Assembly (NCBI GenBank): GCA_963846715.1
Contig: CAWJXA010000013.1
Coordinates: 1 to 64,000 of the forward strand
Length of the DNA: 64,000 bases
Origin: Bog-257 sp963846715
GTDB lineage: Bacteria > Acidobacteriota > Terriglobia > Terriglobales > Acidobacteriaceae
Direction: 5' to 3'
A program made the translations under genes and the position numbers. The notes under the pieces are model-generated. The model was given only the letters and a program-made list of their open reading frames with translations. It was not told where the DNA came from and did no database searches. Shown here one piece after another: positions 26,911-35,674 of the stretch (position 1 is its first letter; each line of letters starts with the position of its first letter).

Positions 26911-27228
26911 ATGTCTGAAACCAAGTCATTACTGGACGAGCGTAGAACGCTCCACGTTGTTAACCCCTCCCAAATCACCTTTGACACCGTAAAAGCACCC
27001 GAACCCTTCGTTTCAGCCGCGGAGGCCGCACGGTTCCTGTCCGTGAAGAGACGCCAGCTTCTCGCCATGGCACGTAGAGGCTTATCTGGGGCGTATCCGC
27101 TCGGAACGGGAACCGTAAGGAAGGTGTGGGTATTCAGGCTTTCCGAACTTGCCGCAGCCGTAGAGCAGCATCTGACAACCCCGAGAACCGAAAAACGCGA
27201 TACGATTCGGTCAGGCAGTTCCCGCTGA
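26911..27228 (+). CDS. Excisionase-like helix-turn-helix protein
   Basis: 105 aa from ATG 26911 (a GTG at 26896 is possible). The central segment FVSAAEAARFLSVKRRQLLA, followed by an aromatic strand (RKVWVFRLSELAAAVEQHL), is the HTH_17 fold of excisionases. It lies 12 bases before the integrase gene on the same strand. It likely directs the integrase towards excision of the island. Confidence 0.65.
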   Translation: MSETKSLLDERRTLHVVNPSQITFDTVKAPEPFVSAAEAARFLSVKRRQLLAMARRGLSGAYPLGTGTVRKVWVFRLSELAAAVEQHLTTPRTEKRDTIRSGSSR

Positions 27229-27240
27229 GGAGACCTTTTC

Positions 27241-28416
27241 ATGGCTTATCAGCGCGGATCCTTAGTGAAACTTCATCGCAAGGCTGGAGACATCTGGGTG
27301 CTGCGGTATCGGGAAATCAGGGACCAGGGCAAACGGGTTCAAAATGACCTGCCCGTTGGCCTCGTTCGCGATTTCCCCAAAGAAAAAGATGCATGGCGAG
27401 AGGTCGATCGCTTAGGCCTCCTGCTGCGCATCAATGCCCAGCATCTCGACGATCGCATTCGCTTTCGTGCTCTAGCGGAGCATTACCTCACTCATGACGT
27501 AGGGCCCGATGCGCTCCGACCAAAGTCCCAGCGCACGGCCCTCAACACCAACCAAATCGTCCGGACCTATCTTGTTCCCCAGTGGGGTGACAGCATAGCG
27601 GACGAGATAAAACCCCTCGACATACAGCACTGGCTCAAAATGCTTCACACCGATAAGAGCTTGGCGTGGACGACCGTATCGAAGGTTCGTGGCATCATGC
27701 TTCGGATCTATCGCATCGGTGCCCTGCACCAGCTCGTGAAGAACAACCCGGTGCTTCCCGTCGAGACCCGCTCCACTACCGATTACAAGGCCATCCTCGT
27801 AACCCCTAAACAGACATGGGAAATCATCGAGAGCCTTGCTAATCCACTGCACCGGATTCTCATCCTCACCTGCGCTGCTACGGCGCTCCGCGCATCGGAA
27901 CTTCTCGCGCTGCGCTGGGCAGACGTGCTATGGGACGAGAACCGGATTGCGGTAACGAAGCGGTGGTGGCGTGGAAGTGACGGACCCACCAAGACCCGCA
28001 GGAGCGAAGGTCATGTGCCTATGCACCCGGCCCTCGCGCAATTACTGCAGGCTTGGAAGGAAAAGACGCCTTTCGCGAAGGAGACGGATTTTCTGTTTCC
28101 CTCGCTCAAGGCAGACGGCAAGGTTCCCATATCGCCTGCTGTATTCGTAGCTGATCATCTCCGGCCAGCGGCCAAAGCGGCCGGGCTTGGTATACCGGAC
28201 GGCTACCGTTTCGGCTTACACAATCTCCGGCACTCGCTCTCAAGCTGGCTGGTGAATAAGGGCAAGGCCGATCCTAAGACGGTCCAGAGCCTGCTTCGCC
28301 ACAGCCGTATCCAGACCACGCTCGACCTTTACACACAAGGCGACGGCGACGAGACACGGGCCGCGCAAGGCGCATTCCTCCGGGAGATGGGCCTGGCATC
28401 GGAGTTAGTGCAATGA
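27241..28416 (+). CDS. int: Tyrosine recombinase/phage-type integrase
   Basis: 391 aa, starting behind GAGGAGA. The N-terminal part is an Arm/SAM-like DNA-binding region. The catalytic domain shows Arg in ALRASELLALRW, the HNLRHS box (His-x-x-Arg), a downstream LLRHSRIQTT and the nucleophile Tyr in LDLYTQ. It points at the 3' end of a tRNA-Val gene 63 bases away, the classical layout of a site-specific integrated island. Just after the stop, GTTGGTTGG is nearly repeated (28421-28441), possibly an arm-type binding site. Confidence 0.93.
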   Translation: MAYQRGSLVKLHRKAGDIWVLRYREIRDQGKRVQNDLPVGLVRDFPKEKDAWREVDRLGLLLRINAQHLDDRIRFRALAEHYLTHDVGPDALRPKSQRTALNTNQIVRTYLVPQWGDSIADEIKPLDIQHWLKMLHTDKSLAWTTVSKVRGIMLRIYRIGALHQLVKNNPVLPVETRSTTDYKAILVTPKQTWEIIESLANPLHRILILTCAATALRASELLALRWADVLWDENRIAVTKRWWRGSDGPTKTRRSEGHVPMHPALAQLLQAWKEKTPFAKETDFLFPSLKADGKVPISPAVFVADHLRPAAKAAGLGIPDGYRFGLHNLRHSLSSWLVNKGKADPKTVQSLLRHSRIQTTLDLYTQGDGDETRAAQGAFLREMGLASELVQ

Positions 28417-28478
28417 AAGTGTTGGTTGGATTGTTGGTTGGCCCGTTTTCCGGATTCTCTCTAAACCCCAGAAAACAT

Positions 28479-28553
<75 letters not shown>

Positions 28554-28662
28554 ACAGTCGCGGTACTTCGATTGTAGCAAATCAAACCGAACCCTCGGCC
28601 GTCCGCCGGTTCCGCCAAAAATCTTGCAGCACGCCGCGTGAATATGTTCATCTAAGTGGCTT

Positions 28663-29511
28663 ATGGCCCTGGAAGAGTACAAGCGAAAACGCGACTTCAA
28701 ACAGACGCCCGAGCCTCCGCCCAAGGTCGGCAAAGGCGAGCAGCGCCGCTTTGTGGTGCAGAAGCACCGCGCCACACGCCTGCATTACGACTTCCGCCTG
28801 GAGATGCAAGGCGTACTGAAATCGTGGGCCGTTCCTAAAGGACCCTCCCTCGATCCCGCCGACAAGCGGCTCGCCATGCAGGTGGAAGATCATCCGGTTT
28901 CGTACTTCGATTTCGAGGGCACCATTCCGGCCGGCAATTATGGCGCTGGCACGGTGATGGTGTGGGATGTAGGAACGTGGGAGCCGCAAGGAAGTGCCGC
29001 TGAGATGCTCGCCAAGGGCGACCTGAAGTTTCGGCTCGACGGCGAAAAGCTGAAAGGCGACTTCGCTCTGGTTCACATAAAGTCGCGCCGGCCCGGAAGC
29101 AAAGGCACCGAGTGGCTGCTGATCAAGCACCGCGACGTTTACGTGAAGGAAGGCTACGACATCGATAAGTACGACTACTCCGTGCTGACCCGGCGCACCA
29201 TGGACCAGATCGCCAGCGACGCCGGTTCCGCAGAGTGGAAGAGCAGCCGCAAGGCGACCGTGGGTGGCGCCGCGAAGAATGACTGGCTGGCCGAATCAAT
29301 CGCAAAGGCCGATGCGAAGAAAGCTAAAGCCGAGAAGAAACTCACCGCTTCCAAGTCGGGAGCGGTGGCATCGAAAACAGCCTCAAAGCCCACGCCGAGG
29401 AATCGCACCCAGGCAAAGGAATTCCACGTGGGCCATCCGGCAAAAGGCACTAAGGCTTCAGGCAAGGTAAAAAAAAAATCGCAGTCCGGGACGGCCTCAG
29501 TGAAAGCCTGA
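28663..29511 (+). CDS. ligD: LigD 3'-phosphoesterase (PE) domain protein
   Basis: 282 aa. The PE domain of bacterial non-homologous end joining trims 3' ends. The signature FVVQKHRATRLHYDFRLEM (with the metal-binding His and Asp), WAVPKGPS and EGTIPAGNYGAGTVMVWD are all present in the first ~110 residues. A Lys/Ala-rich linker follows and ends shortly after a run of ten A (29469-29478). Adding one A would continue the frame without a stop into the ligase gene. It is therefore either a stand-alone PE protein or the front half of a PE-ligase protein. Confidence 0.88.
   Translation: MALEEYKRKRDFKQTPEPPPKVGKGEQRRFVVQKHRATRLHYDFRLEMQGVLKSWAVPKGPSLDPADKRLAMQVEDHPVSYFDFEGTIPAGNYGAGTVMVWDVGTWEPQGSAAEMLAKGDLKFRLDGEKLKGDFALVHIKSRRPGSKGTEWLLIKHRDVYVKEGYDIDKYDYSVLTRRTMDQIASDAGSAEWKSSRKATVGGAAKNDWLAESIAKADAKKAKAEKKLTASKSGAVASKTASKPTPRNRTQAKEFHVGHPAKGTKASGKVKKKSQSGTASVKA
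29469..29478 (+). other. A10 homopolymer between the LigD PE and ligase frames
   Basis: Ten consecutive A in the linker region. In the written frame translation stops at 29509-29511. One additional A opens a continuous frame through about 70 bases into ATG 29547 of the ligase domain. A runs of nine or more are known slippage sites for bacterial RNA polymerase and also common sequencing-error sites. Confidence 0.8.
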
Positions 29512-29546
29512 GTTCCGATGCGGCGCGCATCGGCCACAAAGCGCCG

Positions 29547-30554
29547 ATGCCCCATGTTATTCATCCCATGCTCGCCACTCTTGTGGACAAGCCCTTCGAC
29601 GGCGAGGAGTGGCTCTATGAGATCAAATGGGATGGTTATCGCGCAATCGCTTTCCTCGAAAAGGGCTTGGTACGACTGGTCTCGCGCAACCAGAACGATT
29701 TGACCGCGGCCTATCCAGAACTTGCCTCCATCCAGAATTTCGTGAAAGCCAGATCAGCGATCCTCGATGGTGAGATCGTCGCCCTCGATCAGCAGGGGCG
29801 GCCCTCATTCAGCATGATGCAGCAGCGCACCGGAGTAGGCGAAGGCGGCCGCCGCATCCGTCGCACTCGCGACGATATTCCCATCGTGTACTACGTCTTC
29901 GATTTGCTTTACTGCGATGGCTACAATCTGATGCATGCGGCGTTGGAGCAACGTAAGGAACTGTTGGCCTCCATCCTGGCACCGAGCGATCTCATCCGGT
30001 TTTCCGATCACTACATCGGAAACGGAAAGGCCCTATTTGAAGCGGCGACGAACCGCGCATTGGAGGGCATTGTTGCCAAGCGCCGTAGTAGCCCATACGT
30101 GCAAAAGCGCAGCAGCGATTGGCTCAAGATCAAGATTGTTAAGCGCCAGGAGTGCGTCGTCGGCGGCTACACCGATCCTCGCGGCTCACGCGAAAACTTC
30201 GGCTCTATCGTGCTCGGTCTCTACGACGACCAAGGCCGCCTGATTCCGGTTGGCCAGGCAGGCAGCGGATTTACCGGGCAGTCGCACGCAGATATGTGGA
30301 AGCGGCTACACCCACTTGAGACCAGCCACATTCCCTTCTTCGGCAAGGTGGAGAGCGATCGCCGGGTGCATTACGTGAAGCCGGAACTTGTCGCCGAAAT
30401 CAAGTTCACCGAGTGGACGCACGAAGGGGAGAGCGGAGTCAAGATGCGCGCCCCGGTCTTCCAGGGATTACGCTTCGATAAGAAGCCAGACGAATGCAAG
30501 TTCGAGCGCCCCGCCAGTGCCTCAGTCGAGGTCAAAAAAGCAGAAGCGAGGTAG
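29547..30554 (+). CDS. ligD: ATP-dependent DNA ligase domain protein (LigD-type)
   Basis: 335 aa: nucleotidyltransferase and OB-fold of an ATP-dependent ligase. The adenylation motif is EIKWDGYRA with the nucleophilic Lys at about residue 28. SAILDGEIVALD (motif III), VFDLLY, LEGIVAKR (motif IV) and WLKIKI (motif V) follow. It would seal breaks in non-homologous end joining with Ku, which is not in the window. The upstream sequence is open in this frame back to the A10 run, and MPHVIHPMLATLV matches the usual start of the ligase domain. Confidence 0.92.
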   Translation: MPHVIHPMLATLVDKPFDGEEWLYEIKWDGYRAIAFLEKGLVRLVSRNQNDLTAAYPELASIQNFVKARSAILDGEIVALDQQGRPSFSMMQQRTGVGEGGRRIRRTRDDIPIVYYVFDLLYCDGYNLMHAALEQRKELLASILAPSDLIRFSDHYIGNGKALFEAATNRALEGIVAKRRSSPYVQKRSSDWLKIKIVKRQECVVGGYTDPRGSRENFGSIVLGLYDDQGRLIPVGQAGSGFTGQSHADMWKRLHPLETSHIPFFGKVESDRRVHYVKPELVAEIKFTEWTHEGESGVKMRAPVFQGLRFDKKPDECKFERPASASVEVKKAEAR

Positions 30555-30571
30555 GCGCGCGAATCTCGGGC

Positions 30572-31591
30572 CTATTTGATGTCTTTCATCGGCAGCACCG
30601 ACCCATAATCGTGTCCACCGGCATCGACGGCGCGCGCAATCACCGCACTGAAAGCCTCGCGGAGTTCCGGATACTTCGCCACGATCGCCTTACTGACCGC
30701 CATGTTGTCCTGGAATGCTATCCCTGTATTCGTCGCATCGGCAGTCTCGTATCGCACCCGCACGTCGAGATTGTCCTCGATCGGCACGGCCACCATTTCG
30801 GTGACTTTAAAGGTCTTGCCGCCGGCGGCAAGGTTCAGCGGATTACCATTTCCCGGCAGATCGCTCGGCCGCGCACTCTGCATCTCCTCGGCGATCTTGT
30901 CGAGTTGCGGCGTACTCATAAAGTTCACGGGCGCCATCAGGTCCCAGGCAATCAGGTAATAGAACCACGCGTTGTGCAACTGGTTCTTCGACTTGTATTC
31001 GCGGGCCTTGGTTAGATACCACTGCCCGTCATGTCCCCCAATCGAGTCCAGTCGCGGATAATAGCCTGCCAGCTTCCACGAGCCGTTTACTTCCTGCAGG
31101 ATCACGGTCAGGGTCATCGGGTCTTTGCCCGCAACCTTCTGCATTACCAGCGCGTAACGTCCGACCGGCAAGTTGCTAATGGTAAAGACCAAGCGGTCAG
31201 GCGAGTTGTAGATGCCGCAATAAAAGTCCGCTCGGGGTAGCGTTCCCTTAGCTTGCGAAGCGTCCAGTATGTAGGTTCCGTTGAACGTTGCCGGCCCTTG
31301 CGCCAGATATTGCTTGTTAGTGACTACGGCCTGCTCGATGCTGCCAAAATCTCCCGCGATTGCGGGAATGGAATTGGCCTTCAACCCGGCAACATCCCCG
31401 CGCGTGGACATGTCCAGGTACTGGCGGGCTGCCGCTTCCACTGCACTCTTAGTGTGGGCATCCAAATCGGCGCCGCTGGTGCAACTCTGCGCCATCATTG
31501 CGGGCGATGCGATCACTAACGCAATCAATAGAACGCCAATCTGTCGGAAGTAATATGGGATCGAACGATAAACGAAGAATGTAGGAATCAT
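30572..31591 (-). CDS. Secreted hypothetical protein
   Basis: 339 aa with a signal peptide (IGVLLIALVIASPAMMAQS). The mature protein has an SnoaL/NTF2-like feel early (AARQYLDMSTRGDVAGLKAN) and a later conserved WYLTKAREYKSKNQLHNAWF segment, then a short beta-rich C-terminus. No catalytic motif is visible. It is convergent with the ligase gene (17 bases apart). I believe similar proteins occur in Acidobacteriota, but function is unknown. Confidence 0.6.
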   Translation of the reverse strand: MIPTFFVYRSIPYYFRQIGVLLIALVIASPAMMAQSCTSGADLDAHTKSAVEAAARQYLDMSTRGDVAGLKANSIPAIAGDFGSIEQAVVTNKQYLAQGPATFNGTYILDASQAKGTLPRADFYCGIYNSPDRLVFTISNLPVGRYALVMQKVAGKDPMTLTVILQEVNGSWKLAGYYPRLDSIGGHDGQWYLTKAREYKSKNQLHNAWFYYLIAWDLMAPVNFMSTPQLDKIAEEMQSARPSDLPGNGNPLNLAAGGKTFKVTEMVAVPIEDNLDVRVRYETADATNTGIAFQDNMAVSKAIVAKYPELREAFSAVIARAVDAGGHDYGSVLPMKDIK

Positions 31592-31824
31592 GTCAGTAGC
31601 CCTAATGCGGTATGGATGCTCATTGAGGCTCGCGGAACGACGGCGAATGGTGAACTGCTTCCTATTGTTCGATGCCGGTTTCGCCTATCGCAGATGTTCC
31701 ACGAGCCAACTGCCAGAAATCGACCGCACTCCACGAATCAGTAACTGCCGGGCTTCGAACGGGTTTAGAATAACTCCTATGGCGGCTCGAGAAACGATAT
31801 ACTCTGTCGCCCGTCGAATCTATT

Positions 31825-32685
31825 ATGGTACGCCTCCGGCGCAATTTGGGATTAGCAATGTTGCTGGCGGTCGGCCTGTGCTTGCTAGCCGGACAAATGT
31901 CAGCACAGACATCTGCGGCCAGCAGCGCGGCTCCGCCTACCGTAGCCCGTCATCCCAAGGCACATGCTCATGCCAAGAAAGCCGCCCCGGTGGCCGAGAC
32001 TCCAACGCAGCCCCCTGCGCCGCTAACTCCGGAACAAATGCCTCCCACGCCGCCCCATGTGGTCTACCAGAATGGGTTGCTTACGATTGATGCTCAGAAC
32101 TCGACGCTGGCGCAGGTGTTGCGTTCCGTACAAGCCCAGACAGGCGCTTCCATCGAGATGCCCGCGAGCGCATCGAGCGATCGTGTGATGATGCGGCTGG
32201 GGCCCGGACGGCCAGGGGATGTCCTGAATACATTGTTGAATGGATCGAAGTTTAATTATGTCATTCTCGGAGTGGCCGGGAATACCGGCGGAGTTCAGAA
32301 GGTAATTCTGACCACCCGGCAAGGCACCGCCATGCCCGTGAACACGGCCCAGAATAATGGCCCGGGCCAGTCACAGTACCAGCAGCCACCGGACGTATCG
32401 CAGGAAGACGATGTCGCACCCTCCGACCCAGAGGCCGATAATCCACCGGAAAATCAGCAGGCCCCGCCTGCTCCGGGGAGATTCCGGCCAAATATCCCGG
32501 GTCGCAATCCGGAAGTGAATGAGCAACAACTACCACAGGACAATGGCGGAAACCCGCCTAATATCGTGAAGACTCCGGAACAACTGCTGCAGGAATTGCA
32601 GAATATGCAACAGCAGCAGCAGCGATACCAGCAGCAGTTGAATCCCGCCAATAATCCAGGTGAGCAGCAACCGCCTGAGCAATAA
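31825..32685 (+). CDS. Secreted protein with secretin/TonB N-terminal (STN)-like domain
   Basis: 286 aa. Signal peptide LAMLLAVGLCLLAGQMSAQ, then an Ala/Pro/His-rich linker. At about residues 75-145 comes an STN-like fold (NGLLTIDAQNSTLAQVLRSV, then LNTLLNGSKFNYVI), as found before secretins and TonB receptors. The C-terminal half is Pro/Gln/Asn-rich, with a polyglutamine-like tract. No secretin barrel follows. It could be a periplasmic partner of a type IV pilus or outer-membrane complex. Confidence 0.65.
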   Translation: MVRLRRNLGLAMLLAVGLCLLAGQMSAQTSAASSAAPPTVARHPKAHAHAKKAAPVAETPTQPPAPLTPEQMPPTPPHVVYQNGLLTIDAQNSTLAQVLRSVQAQTGASIEMPASASSDRVMMRLGPGRPGDVLNTLLNGSKFNYVILGVAGNTGGVQKVILTTRQGTAMPVNTAQNNGPGQSQYQQPPDVSQEDDVAPSDPEADNPPENQQAPPAPGRFRPNIPGRNPEVNEQQLPQDNGGNPPNIVKTPEQLLQELQNMQQQQQRYQQQLNPANNPGEQQPPEQ

Positions 32686-32751
32686 CCGCGAATCGGTACT
32701 AATGATCGGGAGGCAGAGAGCGCTTGTGTAATTCGGCGGATGCGTGTCCGG

Positions 32752-33801
32752 CTAGGCCGGGACGCTCACTGCGGAGAGTTGGCGCAGCGCTTCTGCGTAA
32801 GGTTGACGCGCAACCCCGCGTTCCGTGATGATCGCGGTGACGTAGGCATTCGGGGTAACATCGAACGCAGGATTCTCGACTCGTACGCCGGTCGGCGCGA
32901 TTTGCGTGCCCGCCAAATGAGTCACTTCGCGCGAAGAACGCTGCTCGATGGGAATGCGGCTCCCGTCGGGCGTTGCCATATCCACCGTAGAGAACGGCGC
33001 GGCCACATAGAAGGGAATACCGTGCTCCTTGGCCAATACGGCAACGGTGTAGGTTCCAATCTTGTTAGCCACATCGCCATTGGCGGCGATCCGATCCGCG
33101 CCCACAATGACCGCGTCAATTTTCCCCTGATGCATCATGGCGCCCGCCATATTGTCGGAGATAAGGGTTGTGGGAATGCCGTCTTTCATTAACTCCCACG
33201 CTGTCAGACGTGAGCCCTGAAGAAAGGGACGGGTCTCATCGGCAAATACATGCAGCTTCTTCCCCGAATCCACCGCTGCGCGGATGACGCCCAGAGCCGT
33301 GCCGTAACCGCAAGTGGCTAGCGCTCCCGCATTACAGTGGGTCAGCACCCCGCCGCTGGAAGGCATTAGGACAGCGCCATGCTGTCCCATCGCTTCGTTT
33401 GCCGCAATGTCTTCCACCAGCATGCGTTGTGCTTCACTGACAAGTTCCTCTTGAATTCTTGCAATAGGCTGAGTCCCGACGTGCTCAAATTTGTCGCGCA
33501 TGCGGCGAATCCCCCAGAAAAGATTCACGGCTGTGGGGCGAGTGGCAGAGAGGGCCTCAGCAATATGGTCGAAATCGCGCCTCAGTTCAGCAAGATCTTT
33601 GGCCTGCGAGTCACGAATGCCTAACGCAACTCCCATGGCAGCGGTGACGCCGATCGCCGGCGCGCCGCGCACGATCATGGTACGGATCGCATCCGCAACC
33701 TCTTCATAGGTCTTGCAAGTGACGTAGGTTTCTTCCGTGGGCAGCTTGGTCTGATCGATGAATCGTACGCCCGCGTCCGTCCATTCCAGAGTTTTAATCA
33801 T
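32752..33801 (-). CDS. mtnA: S-methyl-5-thioribose-1-phosphate isomerase
   Basis: 349 aa, family-typical length. It isomerises 5-methylthioribose-1-phosphate to the ribulose form in methionine salvage. Motifs: MIVRGAPAIGVTAAMGVALG, HCNAGALATCGYGTALGVIR (catalytic Cys region) and IVGADRIAANGDVANKIGTY (catalytic Asp). It belongs to the eIF2B-like isomerase family. No other methionine-salvage gene is adjacent. Confidence 0.93.
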   Translation of the reverse strand: MIKTLEWTDAGVRFIDQTKLPTEETYVTCKTYEEVADAIRTMIVRGAPAIGVTAAMGVALGIRDSQAKDLAELRRDFDHIAEALSATRPTAVNLFWGIRRMRDKFEHVGTQPIARIQEELVSEAQRMLVEDIAANEAMGQHGAVLMPSSGGVLTHCNAGALATCGYGTALGVIRAAVDSGKKLHVFADETRPFLQGSRLTAWELMKDGIPTTLISDNMAGAMMHQGKIDAVIVGADRIAANGDVANKIGTYTVAVLAKEHGIPFYVAAPFSTVDMATPDGSRIPIEQRSSREVTHLAGTQIAPTGVRVENPAFDVTPNAYVTAIITERGVARQPYAEALRQLSAVSVPA

Positions 33802-34010
33802 GTCTCATAAAACCAAAGCAACCGCGGATTGCGCCGATGAACGCGGATGGTGCATTTTCTAAGACCCAGATCCGCATCGTTTCCAGCGATCTCACAGAGG
33901 GGTGATTGGAAAGTATCACTGCGAACTCGCGACAATCAGCGAAAATCCTAGGTTGATCCTCATTCACGGCAATCCGCGGCTTCCCGGCGGAATCATGCCG
34001 GAACAACGTT

Positions 34011-34265
34011 TCAACGCCCCTCGAGTAATTCCAGAAACTCGTCCCGCCCTAACTGAAGTTTGCGGAGGTACTCGCGAAGAGTTCCCTCTCGAATCGGGTC
34101 TTTGCCGTGCGGTTCGTGGAAAGTAACTACGGCCGGGATGCGCGTTTTAGAATGAAATGAGCGAACCGATCCTCGTTTGCTTTTCATCGCCTGATATCCC
34201 AGAGCCTCGAGTACACGCACAAACTCCCTCCACGTCAGTTGCGGAGGGAGTCTGGACTCTTTCAT
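34011..34265 (-). CDS. hicA: HicA-like toxin (mRNA interferase)
   Basis: 84 aa. Pattern of HicA double-stranded-RNA-binding-like toxins: REFVRVLEALGYQAMKSKRG, a central strand (AVVTFHEPHGKDPIREGTL) and a C-terminal helix. The expected catalytic His after the glycine loop is replaced: the 'GSHHxF' motif reads GSVRSFHS, with His shifted. It starts directly after the antitoxin's TAA. Activity is uncertain because of that change. Confidence 0.7.
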   Translation of the reverse strand: MKESRLPPQLTWREFVRVLEALGYQAMKSKRGSVRSFHSKTRIPAVVTFHEPHGKDPIREGTLREYLRKLQLGRDEFLELLEGR

Positions 34266-34604
34266 TTATACCAAAGCAAGGATGTGGCTGTCGTGAATCG
34301 CTGCCGAGAACCGGAAGAAGGACTGGTCGCGTGGAATTTCTCGCGGTGAAAAATGTATGTCCCTGGCTTGGCTCCGCAAATGCTCGACTACGGGCTCTAA
34401 CTTGTGCAGTTCCATGAGGGCTTCCAAGTGGCTGAGTACGGCGTCTCTCAGGTTGCTCTGCGCTTCCTCGTGGGTCTTGCCAAATACGGCCACTGGGAGA
34501 TCTTCTGCGATGCCGTTAAAAACGCCCTGTTCCTCCCATATTCGACACAACACTGGGATCTCCACGGCGATTTCCGCGGATGCGTTTTTTCTCAAAAAAG
34601 CCAC
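34266..34604 (-). CDS. hicB: HicB-like antitoxin
   Basis: 112 aa, GTG start behind AGGAG. The partially degraded RNase H-like HicB fold is seen in VFNGIAEDLPVAVFGKTHEEAQSNLRDAV, followed by a helical C-terminus. It ends at the base before hicA begins, so the two are one operon in antitoxin-toxin order. Confidence 0.7.
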   Translation of the reverse strand: MAFLRKNASAEIAVEIPVLCRIWEEQGVFNGIAEDLPVAVFGKTHEEAQSNLRDAVLSHLEALMELHKLEPVVEHLRSQARDIHFSPREIPRDQSFFRFSAAIHDSHILALV

Positions 34605-34741
34605 GATCCCGTCTCCTAACCAACTTGCCCCTCTAGTTTACGCTGAAACGAAGGGCTTTCGCCATTTTCTGCGCGGCTTGGGAGTAGTACGGTCTAATTT
34701 GCGCATTGACAGGGGCTTATCCTGAAAGCACCTACCGACTA

Positions 34742-34972
34742 ATGAAACACAAGCATTCAAATTGGCCACCTGTTGAAAGGCGACCCATTGGTCGTGTCAC
34801 CTTAATGTTTTTCGGCCTAATGCTTATCACTGTCGGCTCTCTGACCCTCGCTTCGGGGAAACTTCATTATCAGAATTGGTGGGGTGGCTACGTGTTTTGT
34901 CCGTTCGCGATTTTCATAGGGATAATAGCTCTCGTCGCCGCCATTCGCGGCAAGCCCTTTAGTGATAAATAG
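34742..34972 (+). CDS. Small two-helix membrane protein
   Basis: 76 aa from ATG 34742 (MKHKHSNWPP). Two hydrophobic segments (LMFFGLMLITVGSLTLA and FCPFAIFIGIIALVAAI) are separated by a short loop with LHYQNWWGGYV. Function unknown. A longer reading from 34706 lacks a ribosome site. Confidence 0.5.
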   Translation: MKHKHSNWPPVERRPIGRVTLMFFGLMLITVGSLTLASGKLHYQNWWGGYVFCPFAIFIGIIALVAAIRGKPFSDK

Positions 34973-34984
34973 TCACTAGTCGCT

Positions 34985-35668
34985 TTACGCCCGATGCACC
35001 TCGCAGCGGTTTCCCGGCGAATTGGTTACCGCCGGCCGCTCACACAGGTCGCACGTGGTACTGACCGCGAATATCGCCGGCGCGTCTCGCTTCACATGTT
35101 GGGCGCGGACATCGTTCGCGGTGAACAGTGCCACGAATTCTGCCGGCGCTGCCGCCTTTTCGACGTTAACGCGACCGCTAGCTTCCTCGCGTTCCACCAG
35201 ACACAGAACCCCGGCGACCTCAAACCCAAACTCGCGGGCGGCATCAATCGCCTGTATGGTCGAACCACCGGTGGTGCACACATCGTCCACAATCACCACG
35301 CGCGCAGGCTTTTGTCGAAAACCTTCAATGCGCTGGCCCATGCCGTGCGCCTTCTCCGCCTTGCGCACCAGGAAGCCGTGCACCGGCTTACCCTGCTGCG
35401 CGCTGATGACCGAAGTAGCCACCACGATGGGATCGGCGCCCATGGTCAGCCCGCCAATTGCATCGGCATGCCAACCTTGTCGGTGAATCTCTTCGAACAC
35501 AGCTTGTCCGGTCAACAGCGCACCGGTCGCGTCAAGCGTAGTTAGACGGCAATCGATGTAATAGTCGCTGGTCCCGCCACTGGAGAGCTTGAACTCACCC
35601 AGGCGAAAGGATTTCTCCGCCAATAAGGCCAAGAGTTGTTCGCGCGCATTTGCCATCCTCTTAACCAT
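34985..35668 (-). CDS. pyrE: Orotate phosphoribosyltransferase with C-terminal Cys-rich tail
   Basis: 227 aa. Makes orotidine 5'-phosphate from orotate and PRPP in pyrimidine synthesis. The PRPP-binding motif is VVIVDDVCTTGGST; KLSSGGTSDYYIDCR and VRKAEKAHGMGQRIEG are also family-typical. The C-terminus is about 25 residues longer than the fold needs and carries CDLCERP, then CEVH, a C-x2-C-x12-C-x2-H pattern. The start may be ATG 35668 or ATG 35656 (MANAREQ). It lies six bases after the CPBP protease gene. Confidence 0.92.
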   Translation of the reverse strand: MVKRMANAREQLLALLAEKSFRLGEFKLSSGGTSDYYIDCRLTTLDATGALLTGQAVFEEIHRQGWHADAIGGLTMGADPIVVATSVISAQQGKPVHGFLVRKAEKAHGMGQRIEGFRQKPARVVIVDDVCTTGGSTIQAIDAAREFGFEVAGVLCLVEREEASGRVNVEKAAAPAEFVALFTANDVRAQHVKRDAPAIFAVSTTCDLCERPAVTNSPGNRCEVHRA

Positions 35669-35674
35669 ACCATT

